A stretch of 18,712 bases of DNA from JAVBLQ01 sp031553435 (GTDB taxonomy: Bacteria; Bacteroidota; Bacteroidia; Bacteroidales; Azobacteroidaceae). Under the pieces are notes generated by a model. The model had not been told where the DNA came from. It saw only the letters and a list, made by a program, of their open reading frames with translations, and made no database searches. How positions within the stretch are numbered: the stretch's first letter is position 1; every line of letters begins with the position of its first letter. This document shows positions 1 to 7,100 of this stretch, in pieces. The stretch covers positions 1 to 18,712 of the forward strand of contig JAVBLQ010000106.1 in NCBI GenBank assembly GCA_031553435.1, in the 5' to 3' direction. Made by a program: the position numbers and the translations under genes.

Positions 1-74
1 AAATGTCTCCCATAATTTCTCCTAAGTAATGCATACATTCACGTATGTAATAATTTCTTCTATTTTTGGTTCGT

Positions 75-114
75 GATGTCTCATACTGTCTCATGGTTTC
101 TCATGACGTATCAA
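75..114. repeat. 10-bp-period TCTCAT direct repeat
   Basis: Three consecutive decamers (75-84, 85-94, 95-104) each end in TCTCAT, and a degenerate fourth (105-114) carries TATCAA. A period of one helical turn puts the conserved hexamer on the same face of the DNA, as in some protein-binding arrays. No adjacent gene shows what it would control. Confidence 0.45.
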
Positions 115-156
115 CCATGCATCATTTAGGAAAGAAAAAAATGGTGTAATTGTGTT

Positions 157-177
157 GGGGGAGAAATGGGGGAGAAA
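157..177. repeat. Tandem GGGGGAGAAA pair
   Basis: GGGGGAGAAA occurs at 157-166 and again at 168-177, separated by a single T, in otherwise AT-rich DNA. No function can be assigned. Confidence 0.4.
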
Positions 178-230
178 AAATAACAAAAAAACACCAACCA
201 ATGATAAACATTGATTAGTGCCTATATTCA

Positions 231-255
231 TATAATACTCAAAATGAGTATTATA
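231..255. repeat. Perfect 11-bp inverted repeat with 3-nt loop
   Basis: TATAATACTCA (231-241) and TGAGTATTATA (245-255) are exact reverse complements around an AAA loop. It could be an operator, a recombination site or a hairpin. There is no T-run of terminator type directly after it on either strand. Confidence 0.6.
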
Positions 256-287
256 GTGATTGATTTTAATTTTTATTAATCGTTGGT

Positions 288-390
288 AATCAGCAATTAT
301 TTGCCGATGCAAAACTTCAAAGATGCTTATAATCAGCTAATTACGATAAGAACGCAGAAATAACGCAAGTTATTAATAATCAGCAAATTA
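288..390. repeat. Three spaced copies of AATCAGC(A/T)AATTA
   Basis: Near-identical 13-mers start at 288 (AATCAGCAATTAT), 331 (AATCAGCTAATTA) and 378 (AATCAGCAAATTA), all in the same direction and spaced 43 and 47 bp apart. Regularly spaced same-direction copies are typical of recombinase arm sites or regulator arrays. A recombinase remnant lies 2.6 kb away, but a direct link is inference. Confidence 0.45.
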
Positions 391-592
391 TGGAATGATT
401 ACTTTTAGCGCGGAAAGTGTAACCATTTATTTACAAATATATTCTTTTTTATTCAATATATAATACTTTCGCCGATGTTTTCGCCAAGATAGTGCATACA
501 TTCTCCTATATACTTTTTAATTTGTAAAGTTCTATAATATTTGAAAAACGGGGATACAGGAGGCAGATGTAACCACCTTCAACACACTGCGG

Positions 593-1120
593 CTACATTA
601 ATATTTTCCTATAATCTCCATCGCCTTTTTTCTTAAAACCATTACTCAATAAAGCTTTTATTGAGAATACATTTTCTTCCGAAGGGTCTGCCGATATTTC
701 GTGTCCTCCGATTGCGATAATTTTTTCTTCCAATATTTGAATTATCATTTTGCCAATGCCTTTATTCAAATATTTCTCTTCGCCAATCAGATAGCCAATT
801 TCATAGGTATGATTTTCTTCTGCAACATCCCCATACAAATTCTCGAAATCGTGTCCTTCTTCCTCTAAATCTTTCAAGAAAAAACAATCAGCATAAAGAC
901 AATATCCAATTTTTTCATCGTTGCAGTAAACTATAAAATGTTTTATGAAATCGTATTTGCCATTTCTATTGTTTACCTCATCCAACCAAGCCGTTCTTTG
1001 TGTTTCTCCGTCCGGGCACAGCCATTTATAAATATACCCCTTATTCAACCATTGGTCAAATAATGGAATATCTTTATTTACTAAGGGTTCTAATGAAATG
1101 TTATAGTTGTCCCTTATCAT
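593..1120 (-). CDS. GNAT-family N-acetyltransferase (AAC(6')-like)
   Basis: A 175-residue single-domain protein with the GNAT layout: an acceptor-side N-terminal half with an IGY strand (71-73), then motif A with the acetyl-CoA pyrophosphate loop NKGIGK (119-124) after the strand YEIGYLIG. The C-terminal part (ADPSEEN near 144-150, then SNGFKKKG) matches motif B of aminoglycoside 6'-acetyltransferase and RimJ-like enzymes. The likely reaction is acetyl transfer from acetyl-CoA to an amine; whether the acceptor is an aminoglycoside cannot be read from the sequence. The start ATG at 1120 lies 20 bp inside the 3' end of the VOC gene, so the two are probably cotranscribed and translationally coupled. 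The cytoplasmic enzyme looks intact. Confidence 0.88.
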   Translation of the reverse strand: MIRDNYNISLEPLVNKDIPLFDQWLNKGYIYKWLCPDGETQRTAWLDEVNNRNGKYDFIKHFIVYCNDEKIGYCLYADCFFLKDLEEEGHDFENLYGDVAEENHTYEIGYLIGEEKYLNKGIGKMIIQILEEKIIAIGGHEISADPSEENVFSIKALLSNGFKKKGDGDYRKILM

Positions 1121-1538
1121 TCGAGTCGAATTCTACCATCCATTCAATCCCATATTTATCTCTGAACATACCAAAATAGGAACCCCAGGGGCTGTCGGAA
1201 ATAGACATTTCAATTTGTCCGCCTGCCGAAAGTCCGGTGAATAATCTGTCGGCTTCTTCTTTGCTTTCCGCAGTAATTACAATTTTGCTTCTGTTCTCAT
1301 TTTCGCTTGTTCGTCCCAATATTTCAGGTACATCATTAGCCATTAAAATACTTTTACCGATTGGTAAAGCAATGTTCATTATTTTATTTGCTTCATTATC
1401 AGCTACCGGAAATTCAGCACTTGCTATATCTCTAAAACGAATTATTTTTGTGAACTCTCCGCCAAATACAGATTTGTAAAAGTTGAATGCTTCTTCTGCA
1501 TTGCCGTTGAAATTAATGTGTGGATTGATATTTGCCAT
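1101..1538 (-). CDS. VOC-superfamily (PhnB / 3-dmu-9_3-mt-like) protein
   Basis: A 145-residue protein starting MANINPHINFNGNAEEAFNF. It has the PhnB-type VOC pattern: NAEEAFNFYKSVFGGEF near the N-terminus, a central strand around SILMANDVP, EEADRLFTGLSAGG in the linking helix, and the closing SPWGSYFGMFRDKYGIEWMV. Members form dimers of paired beta-alpha-beta-beta-beta modules; some bind metals, some are demethylmenaquinone-methyltransferase-like, and many have no known substrate. The frame stays open upstream to 1613, but I chose the ATG at 1538 because family homology begins there and a TAnnTTTG box lies just upstream at 1562-1569. It overlaps the downstream GNAT gene by 20 bp. The family is clear; the substrate is unknown. 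Confidence 0.85.
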   Translation of the reverse strand: MANINPHINFNGNAEEAFNFYKSVFGGEFTKIIRFRDIASAEFPVADNEANKIMNIALPIGKSILMANDVPEILGRTSENENRSKIVITAESKEEADRLFTGLSAGGQIEMSISDSPWGSYFGMFRDKYGIEWMVEFDSNDKGQL

Positions 1539-1561
1539 AACTTTAATTTTTATATTAATTG

Positions 1562-1569
1562 CAAAGATA
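1562..1569 (-). promoter_or_regulatory. -7 box of Bacteroides-type promoter for VOC-GNAT pair
   Basis: On the minus strand this reads TATCTTTG, a full match to TAnnTTTG, 23 bp before the chosen VOC start. No clean TTTG was found at the -33 position, so this is a partial promoter call. It supports the ATG at 1538 over the longer frame. Confidence 0.5.
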
Positions 1570-1664
1570 ACAATTCGCCCGGATACGGCCTTATTTTCAG
1601 TAAGATAGGGCAATAAACGGCACGAAAAAAGAAGAAAAAATGGAGGTATGGGCGACAGATGTAG

Positions 1665-2186
1665 TTACGATTTTATCTGTTGTATCTTATTTTGAATTTG
1701 GTTTAGACGTTCAGATAGATTGCCCTTGACTTCTATTGTTTTTATCTCAAAATCACTTATAAGGTCGTGTAGAATATCGTTTACCTGATACCTGAGCTCA
1801 GGTAGTTCGGATTCGGAACACAAAATTATATCAGGTTCTTCAATGGGAACGAATACAAGGAGGTCGATTTCATCTGTTGCATTTTGAACCTTATTGAATA
1901 TTGATTGAAGATTCAACGATTCACCGGTAGCTTGAATGTATGTGAACAAATCAATAGGGCATCTATCAAAAATAGCGTTATGCCCACTTTTGGCTATTTG
2001 TTTTATGGAATATTCAAGTTGCGTCAGGTAATCATCGACTGTCGGTATTTCGGGAAAGATATATCCCACCTCTTCCAATTCAAAATAGGGTTCAGGGTAA
2101 GATTCGTAATCAGGGAAAGATTCATACAGCTTTTCAGCTAATGTTGTTTTTCCAACCCTGTGAGTGCCTGTTATTGCTATTTTCAT
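1665..2186 (-). CDS. Small P-loop ATPase / nucleoside-kinase-like protein (AAA_28 type)
   Basis: A 173-residue cytoplasmic protein. Walker A is GTHRVGKT at residues 7-14 directly after the first strand (MKIAIT). IFDRCPIDLFTYI (72-84) carries the Asp-Arg pair and downstream Asp typical of nucleoside and nucleotide kinases such as the NadR ribosylnicotinamide kinase domain. A later strand, DLLVFVP, sits in the usual place before a lid region. It therefore probably binds ATP and phosphorylates a small molecule, but the substrate is unknown. The frame can extend to 2204, but the homologous start is the ATG at 2186. A TAnnTTTG box at 2192-2199 ends only 5 bp before that ATG, so the mRNA may be nearly leaderless. 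It stands alone, 126 bp upstream of the VOC gene. Confidence 0.75.
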   Translation of the reverse strand: MKIAITGTHRVGKTTLAEKLYESFPDYESYPEPYFELEEVGYIFPEIPTVDDYLTQLEYSIKQIAKSGHNAIFDRCPIDLFTYIQATGESLNLQSIFNKVQNATDEIDLLVFVPIEEPDIILCSESELPELRYQVNDILHDLISDFEIKTIEVKGNLSERLNQIQNKIQQIKS

Positions 2187-2191
2187 GTATG

Positions 2192-2199
2192 CAAAGGTA
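2192..2199 (-). promoter_or_regulatory. -7 box for the P-loop kinase gene
   Basis: The minus strand reads TACCTTTG, an exact TAnnTTTG match. Transcription would start within a few bases of the ATG at 2186, implying a leaderless or very short-leader message. No matching -33 TTTG is visible. Confidence 0.4.
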
Positions 2200-2304
2200 C
2201 ACAAAGTCTAATACTTATGTTGTAAACCTAAAATGCAGGCATGGAAGTCTGTTGGCTGCAGTGCATTTCTGTCAATTGTGGACACGTTGTTTAGTGTTTG
2301 TTTG

Positions 2305-2812
2305 TCATTTAATCCACGAAATAACATATTCTATCTTGTCGTCAGGCAAATAATCTTTTAATTGCTCAAAATTGCCGCCAATACCAAGTTCCTTGCAGCT
2401 AAGTTCAAAATGACAGAGCGCAATTCCCATATCGATGGCGTCAAACAGAGGATATGGTTTTTTGTAAAAGTGTAGCGCCTTGTCTTCGTGTAACACACGC
2501 CATTCCTGTTTGTTGTTTGCCGAAGGAGCCAAACGAACCATCTCGAGCGGTGTTAAAAAAGCCCCTGCCGCATTTTCCGTCAATGGATTATTCAAATCAT
2601 TCTCAAAGAAAAGCTCTCCGAATGGTTTGCGGGATACATGGTTTTTATCAGCCCTGACAATATATTTCTCCAAAAATCGCTTCTTATCGGTGGCATAACC
2701 GACAGGTGATACGATTCTTAATTTTTCGTTGGTTCGTACAAAACAAGACGAGTTGTTCAAACATGTATGTGCGAACGGAACGTCGTTTTTGAATTGTTGC
2801 TATTATGCTCAT
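2305..2812 (-). pseudogene. Nitroreductase-family pseudogene (internal deletion plus frame change)
   Basis: The C-terminal part is a continuous frame from about 2760 to 2305. It contains PLEMVRLAPSANNKQEWRVL and FDAIDMGIALCHFELSCKEL, typical of the TM1586-like nitroreductase branch that binds FMN and reduces substrates with NAD(P)H. That frame has no ATG start. Just upstream, in another frame, an ATG at 2812 opens MSIIATIQKRRSVRTY, the classic nitroreductase N-terminus with the RRSVR FMN-phosphate motif; this frame runs into a stop after the junction. So both ends of one gene are present, joined out of frame near 2755-2765, with roughly 60-90 codons missing compared with the family's usual 200-260 residues. 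The product is very unlikely to work. Confidence 0.75.
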
Positions 2813-2986
2813 ATTTTTTGATTTTTACGCTTTTGTCCCTTTTTTCAGAATCTCATTGCCAATAAAAATACTGAATATTTAAGATACAGTCTAAATTTCA
2901 TTGACTGATACAGCCTTACCGACCTAAACGCCACAAGCTGCCACGCTCTGAAAACATAGCGATGTCAGTCAGCTACATTTTGCAGC

Positions 2987-3853
2987 TCATATATTTCCGG
3001 AAGTTGAAATTTTTTTCAGATCCTTCTTTTTTAAGTAAGCCAGGTCGATGAAAGAAATGCCGCGAAGGTAAAAACTCAGGATAAACAGGTCGCGGGAGAA
3101 TTCGAGTTTTCTTCTTTCTTCTTTCTCTTTTTGTGTCAGGAAAGAGGACATGGAAAGATCCATTGCTGCAAGCTCTTTAAAAACTTCCTGTTTTACTGCC
3201 CGTTTCTTTGTTTTGGCTACACCTGTAAAAACATGGGCGAAGATATTTTCACCGGGAGAGGCGATCAATCGTCTTTCAACAGCTGCTTTATGGATCATAC
3301 GCAAGTTGCGCATGTAAAAGGAAGTGGTGTTCTGTTTATTGCCTTTGAATTTCATCCAGGTTTCATATTCCTTGATACGGACAGCATCGAGTTGTTCCAA
3401 AGGAAAATCCTGACCACCATTGAAGCGGATAAAATTGCGCGCGGCATCCCGGTAAGCACGGGCGGTACGGATACGGCCGGATTGCAGAAGCATTTGTTCC
3501 AACTCCAAAGCAAGAATAGAAAGCAGGCAACAACTGTTGTTCTGACGATAATGCTCAACAAACATTGAAAGATTGAAACTATCGGATCTTTCCAAATAGC
3601 GAATATTACTTTCCAGATTTTCACGCTCACGGGAAAGATCAGAAGATAGTTTTTGTAAATGAGCTTCCCGTAGAGGAGTGGAACACCCGAGTTTGACTTT
3701 TCCCAAAAGGGGATTCCATTCCTCAGGAAGAAGCTTATACTGGGTGGTGAGAACTTTAACCTCCCGGTTGCGGATGAACTGGAAGAAAAGCTAACCTTCA
3801 CGACCAGGAAGGGTGGAAGGTCGGAACTTGAGACGGATACTGGTTGAATTCAT
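2987..3853 (-). pseudogene. Bacteroidetes-type tyrosine recombinase (integrase), broken
   Basis: From the ATG at 3853 the frame starts MNSTSIRLKFRPSTLPGREG, a typical N-terminus of Bacteroidetes phage-integrase-like recombinases, then meets TAG at codon 21 (3791-3793). Homology continues in the same frame as LFFQFIRNREVKV and PEEWNPLLGKVKLG, a SAM-like core-binding domain (YRDAARNFIRFNGGQ, TTSFYMRNLRMIHKAAV), and the start of the catalytic domain (SRDLFILSFYLRGISFIDLAYL). The first catalytic arginine is at about residue 264. The frame ends after KKDLKK at residue 288, so the His-x-x-Arg box and nucleophilic Tyr are absent; family members are usually about 400 residues. TCG to TAG would be a one-base change. 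The segment is visibly richer in G+C than its neighbours, suggesting horizontal origin. Downstream, 2813-2986 holds no gene. Confidence 0.85.
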
Positions 3854-3867
3854 AACCTTTGTTTTTT

Positions 3868-3971
3868 GTGAAAGGTGAAGGTCGCTTCGCTCCCTTGTGA
3901 ACTCGCTTCGCTCGTGGTGAAGGGAGGATAATTCACCTTTCACAAGGAGCGAAGCGACTTTCACCCTTCAC
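3868..3971. repeat. Inverted repeat cluster with GTGAARG heptads
   Basis: The left arm (3868-3900) begins with the heptads GTGAAAG and GTGAAGG, then CGCTTCGCTCC and CTTGTGA. The right arm (3940-3971) is nearly its reverse complement: TCACAAGG, GGAGCGAAGCGA, then CTTTCAC and CCTTCAC. The centre repeats the theme with GTGAAGG at 3917-3923 and CTTTCAC at 3937-3943, plus another CGCTTCGCTC at 3904-3913. It can fold into large alternative hairpins. It lies between the integrase start (3853) and the HTCS stop (4096). Confidence 0.75.
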
Positions 3972-4023
3972 TGTAATTAATAAAGGTTAGAACGTTGGGG
4001 AAGGGGCAAAAATTCTGTATGAA

Positions 4024-4042
4024 GTTTTACGTAACGTAAAAC
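4024..4042. promoter_or_regulatory. Perfect 9-bp dyad, operator-like
   Basis: GTTTTACGT and ACGTAAAAC flank a single central A, giving a 19-bp perfect palindrome. A one-base centre suits a dimeric DNA-binding protein better than an RNA hairpin. It is 170 bp upstream of the integrase start and 54 bp past the HTCS stop, so it could once have controlled the recombinase or be part of an HTCS 3' end. Confidence 0.45.
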
Positions 4043-4063
4043 ATTCATATCGATTTCATTTTG

Positions 4064-4079
4064 AAGAATTTAAATTCTT
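4064..4079. repeat. 16-bp perfect palindrome AAGAATTTAAATTCTT
   Basis: The two octamers are exact reverse complements with no spacer, 17 bp past the HTCS stop codon. It could contribute to an HTCS terminator, but the minus strand has no strong T-run after it. In a sequence this AT-rich, chance is possible. Confidence 0.35.
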
Positions 4080-4106
4080 TCTTAACTTTTCATTTTTAAT
4101 TTTTAA
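4079..4106. repeat. Heptad array TTCTTAA/CTTTTCA/TTTTTAA/TTTTTAA
   Basis: Four contiguous 7-bp units: TTCTTAA (4079-4085), CTTTTCA (4086-4092), TTTTTAA (4093-4099), TTTTTAA (4100-4106). They overlap the HTCS stop codon at 4096-4098. The reverse complements (TTAAGAA, TGAAAAG, TTAAAAA) belong to the same family as the array at 9211-9238. Confidence 0.55.
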
Positions 4107-7100
4107 CTTTCTCCACATATTCTTTAGGCGACATTCCATAAAATTCTTTGAAGCTGCTTGAGAAATGGGATAAGGTGGAAAATCCTACAGCATAAGCCAC
4201 ATCGGATATAGAATATTTTTTGCTCAATAGAAGTTCTCCGGCTTGTTTTAAACGAATATTCCGGATAAAATCACGGGCTGACAAATTGGTTAGTTCCTTC
4301 AGTTTCCGGTGCATATGTACACGACTCATTCCGACTCTGGAACTAAGCATTTCCACATTCAGATCAGGATTTGCGAGATTTTCATTGACAATTTTAATGA
4401 CTTTTTCCATCAATATTTCATCTGAAGATTTCATTTCTACTTTTTCTATTTTACCTTCTGAGCGGGAATTGAATTTTCCTTTCAACAATTCTCTGTTTTT
4501 AAGCAAATTGGAAATAGTTTTCTTCAGCAATTCGGCGTTGAACGGTTTGACGATATAAGCATCGGCTCCGATATCCAGCCCCTCGGCAATATCTTCTTCT
4601 TTCGACTTGGCTGTGAGAAGGATAACCGGAATATGATCAATGTTTATGTTAGATTTTATTTTCCGGCAAAGTGTGATACCATCCATTTCGGGCATCATGA
4701 TATCACTGACCACCAAGTCCGGTTTTTCTTTCAGAATAAAATCCAAAGCTTCTTTTCCATTAACGCTTTGATGAATTTTGTACATCGAACTTAGTTCATT
4801 TTTGATGTAATTGCTGATATCCATTTCATCTTCAGCCAACAATATATGATATTTTGTTTTGGGTTTTAAAGATGTAGTTTCCTCATTTTCAATCATATTT
4901 TCAAAAAGATTGTCTTTTTTGGAATATTCGAAAGTTGCTAATGGTTTTTCTTCGGGTATAATTTCGATTTCATCGGGCTTCAAATGATCTTTTCCCAATG
5001 GAATACGAATAATGAAAATACTTCCCTTTCCATCTTCTATGGTTTGTGCAAAGATTTTACCATATTGTAGTTCTACCAACGAACGGGAAAGGTGCAATCC
5101 AATGCCTGTCCCCGGTTTGGATTCCGTTATCCCATTACGGATTTGGTAAAAACGCTCGAAAATCTGTTCAATCTTATCTTTATCGATTCCAATACCATTG
5201 TCTTTGATCTGTATTTCAAAATAATTTTTGAGTGGACCATGAACGGAATTATCATTTCCGGTAGTCAAAGTCGTAATAATTTCCCCATCATTGGGTGTAT
5301 ATTTGAATGCGTTGGAATAGATATTGAAAAGGACTTTATCAAAATTATTCAAATCGACCCAAACCTTAAGCATAGGCATATTGTGTTCGAAAATGAAACG
5401 GATATTTTTTTGTTTAGCCGTATAATCAAAGGCTTGCATGATGTCTTCGATAAAACCAACCATGTCAGTTTCTCTTGATTTCAGTTTCATTTGTCCCCGG
5501 TCAATTTTCCTTATATCCATCAATTGATTGATCAGGCGAAGAATCCGTTGTGCATTCCGATAGACCAACAAATATGATTTTTGTATTTCAAGATTTTTAT
5601 TTTCGGATAATAATTTTTCCAAAGGTCCTATGATCAACGTCATAGGAGTCCGTATTTCATGTGAAATATTGATAAAAAATTGCAATTTCGCTTCATTGAT
5701 TTGCTCCGCATGTTCCCGGCGCAAAATTTCATTTTTATGTCTGATTTTTGAGCGGATGAAAATATAAATTCCATACAATAAAGCAATTATAAGTAAAGTA
5801 TAAAATATTTTAGCCCAAAAACTCCAATACCAATGCGGACGAATTATAATTGTGATGGTTTTTATTTCCGATTTATTGTCACGGTCACATGCCTGAACTT
5901 TCAGGTGATAAGTACCCGGACTTAAATTGGTGTAAGTGATACGGTTAATTCCGGCCGGCGTTGTATTCCATCCCATATCGAAATTATCCATTTTATATTG
6001 GTAAAAAATGCCTTCAGGATTGGTGTATTCTAATGTGGAAAATTCAAAACTGAACACATTATCATCTGCCGACAAATGAATCTCGTCAGCATCCAGAATA
6101 GAATTATTGATAATCTCTTTCCCTCCCGATTCTTTTCCTTTCCTGATTTGTTTGTCGAATAAATAAAAATCTGTAAAATAAATATTTAGTTGATGTTTTT
6201 TAGAGTGAATATTTGGAGAAAAGAAACTGGTAATTCCATTGATTCCTCCAAAAAATATTTCTCCATCCGGACTTTTGAATCCGGCTCCCTTCCTGAATTC
6301 ATTTCCTTGCAATCCGTCGGAAGCATAATAATTAGTAAATGTATTTTCTTGGGGAGAAAATTTGGAAATTCCGAAATGTGTGCTTACCCAAATATTACGA
6401 AATTCATCTTCTTCGATGTAACAGATTGTATTACTTGGCAAACCGTCTTTTGTAGAATAAAAATGTCCTTTTTTTGTTTTTTTATCAAAACAGACCAAAC
6501 CATCACCGGTTCCTATCCATAAATTTCCATTAGAATCTTCTTTTAATGAAAAAACGACATTACTGGGTAAAGCCTTATTATCCGCACTATAATTAACAAA
6601 AGAAGTAGAATGATCCGGATTGAAACAGGAAAGTCCGCGATAAGTTCCTATCCACAGATTATTATCTTTATCAAAAAGAAGGACATTGATCCAATTGTTA
6701 CAAAGTTCTCCCGGTGCATCTTCGAATTGAAAAAAATGTTTGTCGAATATTTGTTCTTTGGTATTGAATCTGAAAATTCCATTACCGTATGTACCTATCC
6801 ATAAATTCCCGGATTTATCTTCGGCAATACTATAGATTTTGTTATTGGAAGGATTATTGCCGGTAGGATTGGAGAAATATTTGCAATTTCCCGTTTGCTG
6901 ATCAAAAAGGGCCAACCCGTTCAAATGAGTTCCCAGCCAAATATTTTTCTTGCTATCTTCATATATACACATCACCGTACTTGAAACAGACGCGGGATTT
7001 TCGGAGTTGGCATAATGGCGTACCTGATTGTTTTTTTCATTGATAGCGTATAGACCATCGTTATCTGTTCCAACCCAGATGATACCGGTAGTACTTTTAT

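Larger units (their letters stand above)
1..592. other. Gene-free left flank with multiple short repeats
   Basis: No open frame here looks like a protein. The one frame over 70 codons (91-312, minus) is low complexity. The stretch is AT-rich and holds four kinds of repeat listed separately: a 10-bp-period TCTCAT repeat, a tandem GGGGGAGAAA pair, a perfect 11-bp hairpin, and three spaced copies of AATCAGC(A/T)AATTA. The 11-mer TGCATACATTC occurs at 30-40 and again at 493-503, and TTCTCCTA at 17-24 and 501-508. Because the neighbouring genes are the remains of a mobile segment, this may be the edge of that segment, but no target duplication or tRNA end is visible. Confidence 0.5.

Noticed and set aside
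91..312. 73-codon minus-strand frame in the left flank
   Set aside because: Low complexity, overlaps the repeats and the perfect hairpin, no recognisable domain and no promoter.
434..441. TAnnTTTG match on the minus strand (TATATTTG)
   Set aside because: It would drive only a 12-codon frame and has no -33 element; expected by chance in AT-rich DNA.
1539..1664. Short repeats between the VOC and kinase genes as an attachment site
   Set aside because: No dyad or duplicated end was found on a reading of both strands.
593..2812. Integron cassette array (GNAT, VOC and nitroreductase are common cassette cargo)
   Set aside because: No attC-like sites with the expected core ends between genes, and the nearby recombinase is Bacteroidetes-type, not IntI.
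2902..2971. TGACTGA / TCAGTCA inverted pair downstream of the integrase remnant
   Set aside because: Only 7 bp with a 56-bp gap; could be an element end but too weak to call.
3352..3801. 149-codon minus-strand frame within the integrase region
   Set aside because: It is another frame of the recombinase pseudogene; the homologous frame is the one interrupted by TAG.
5092..5478. 128-codon plus-strand frame inside the HTCS gene
   Set aside because: Opposite-strand shadow of conserved kinase-domain codons, with no family resemblance.
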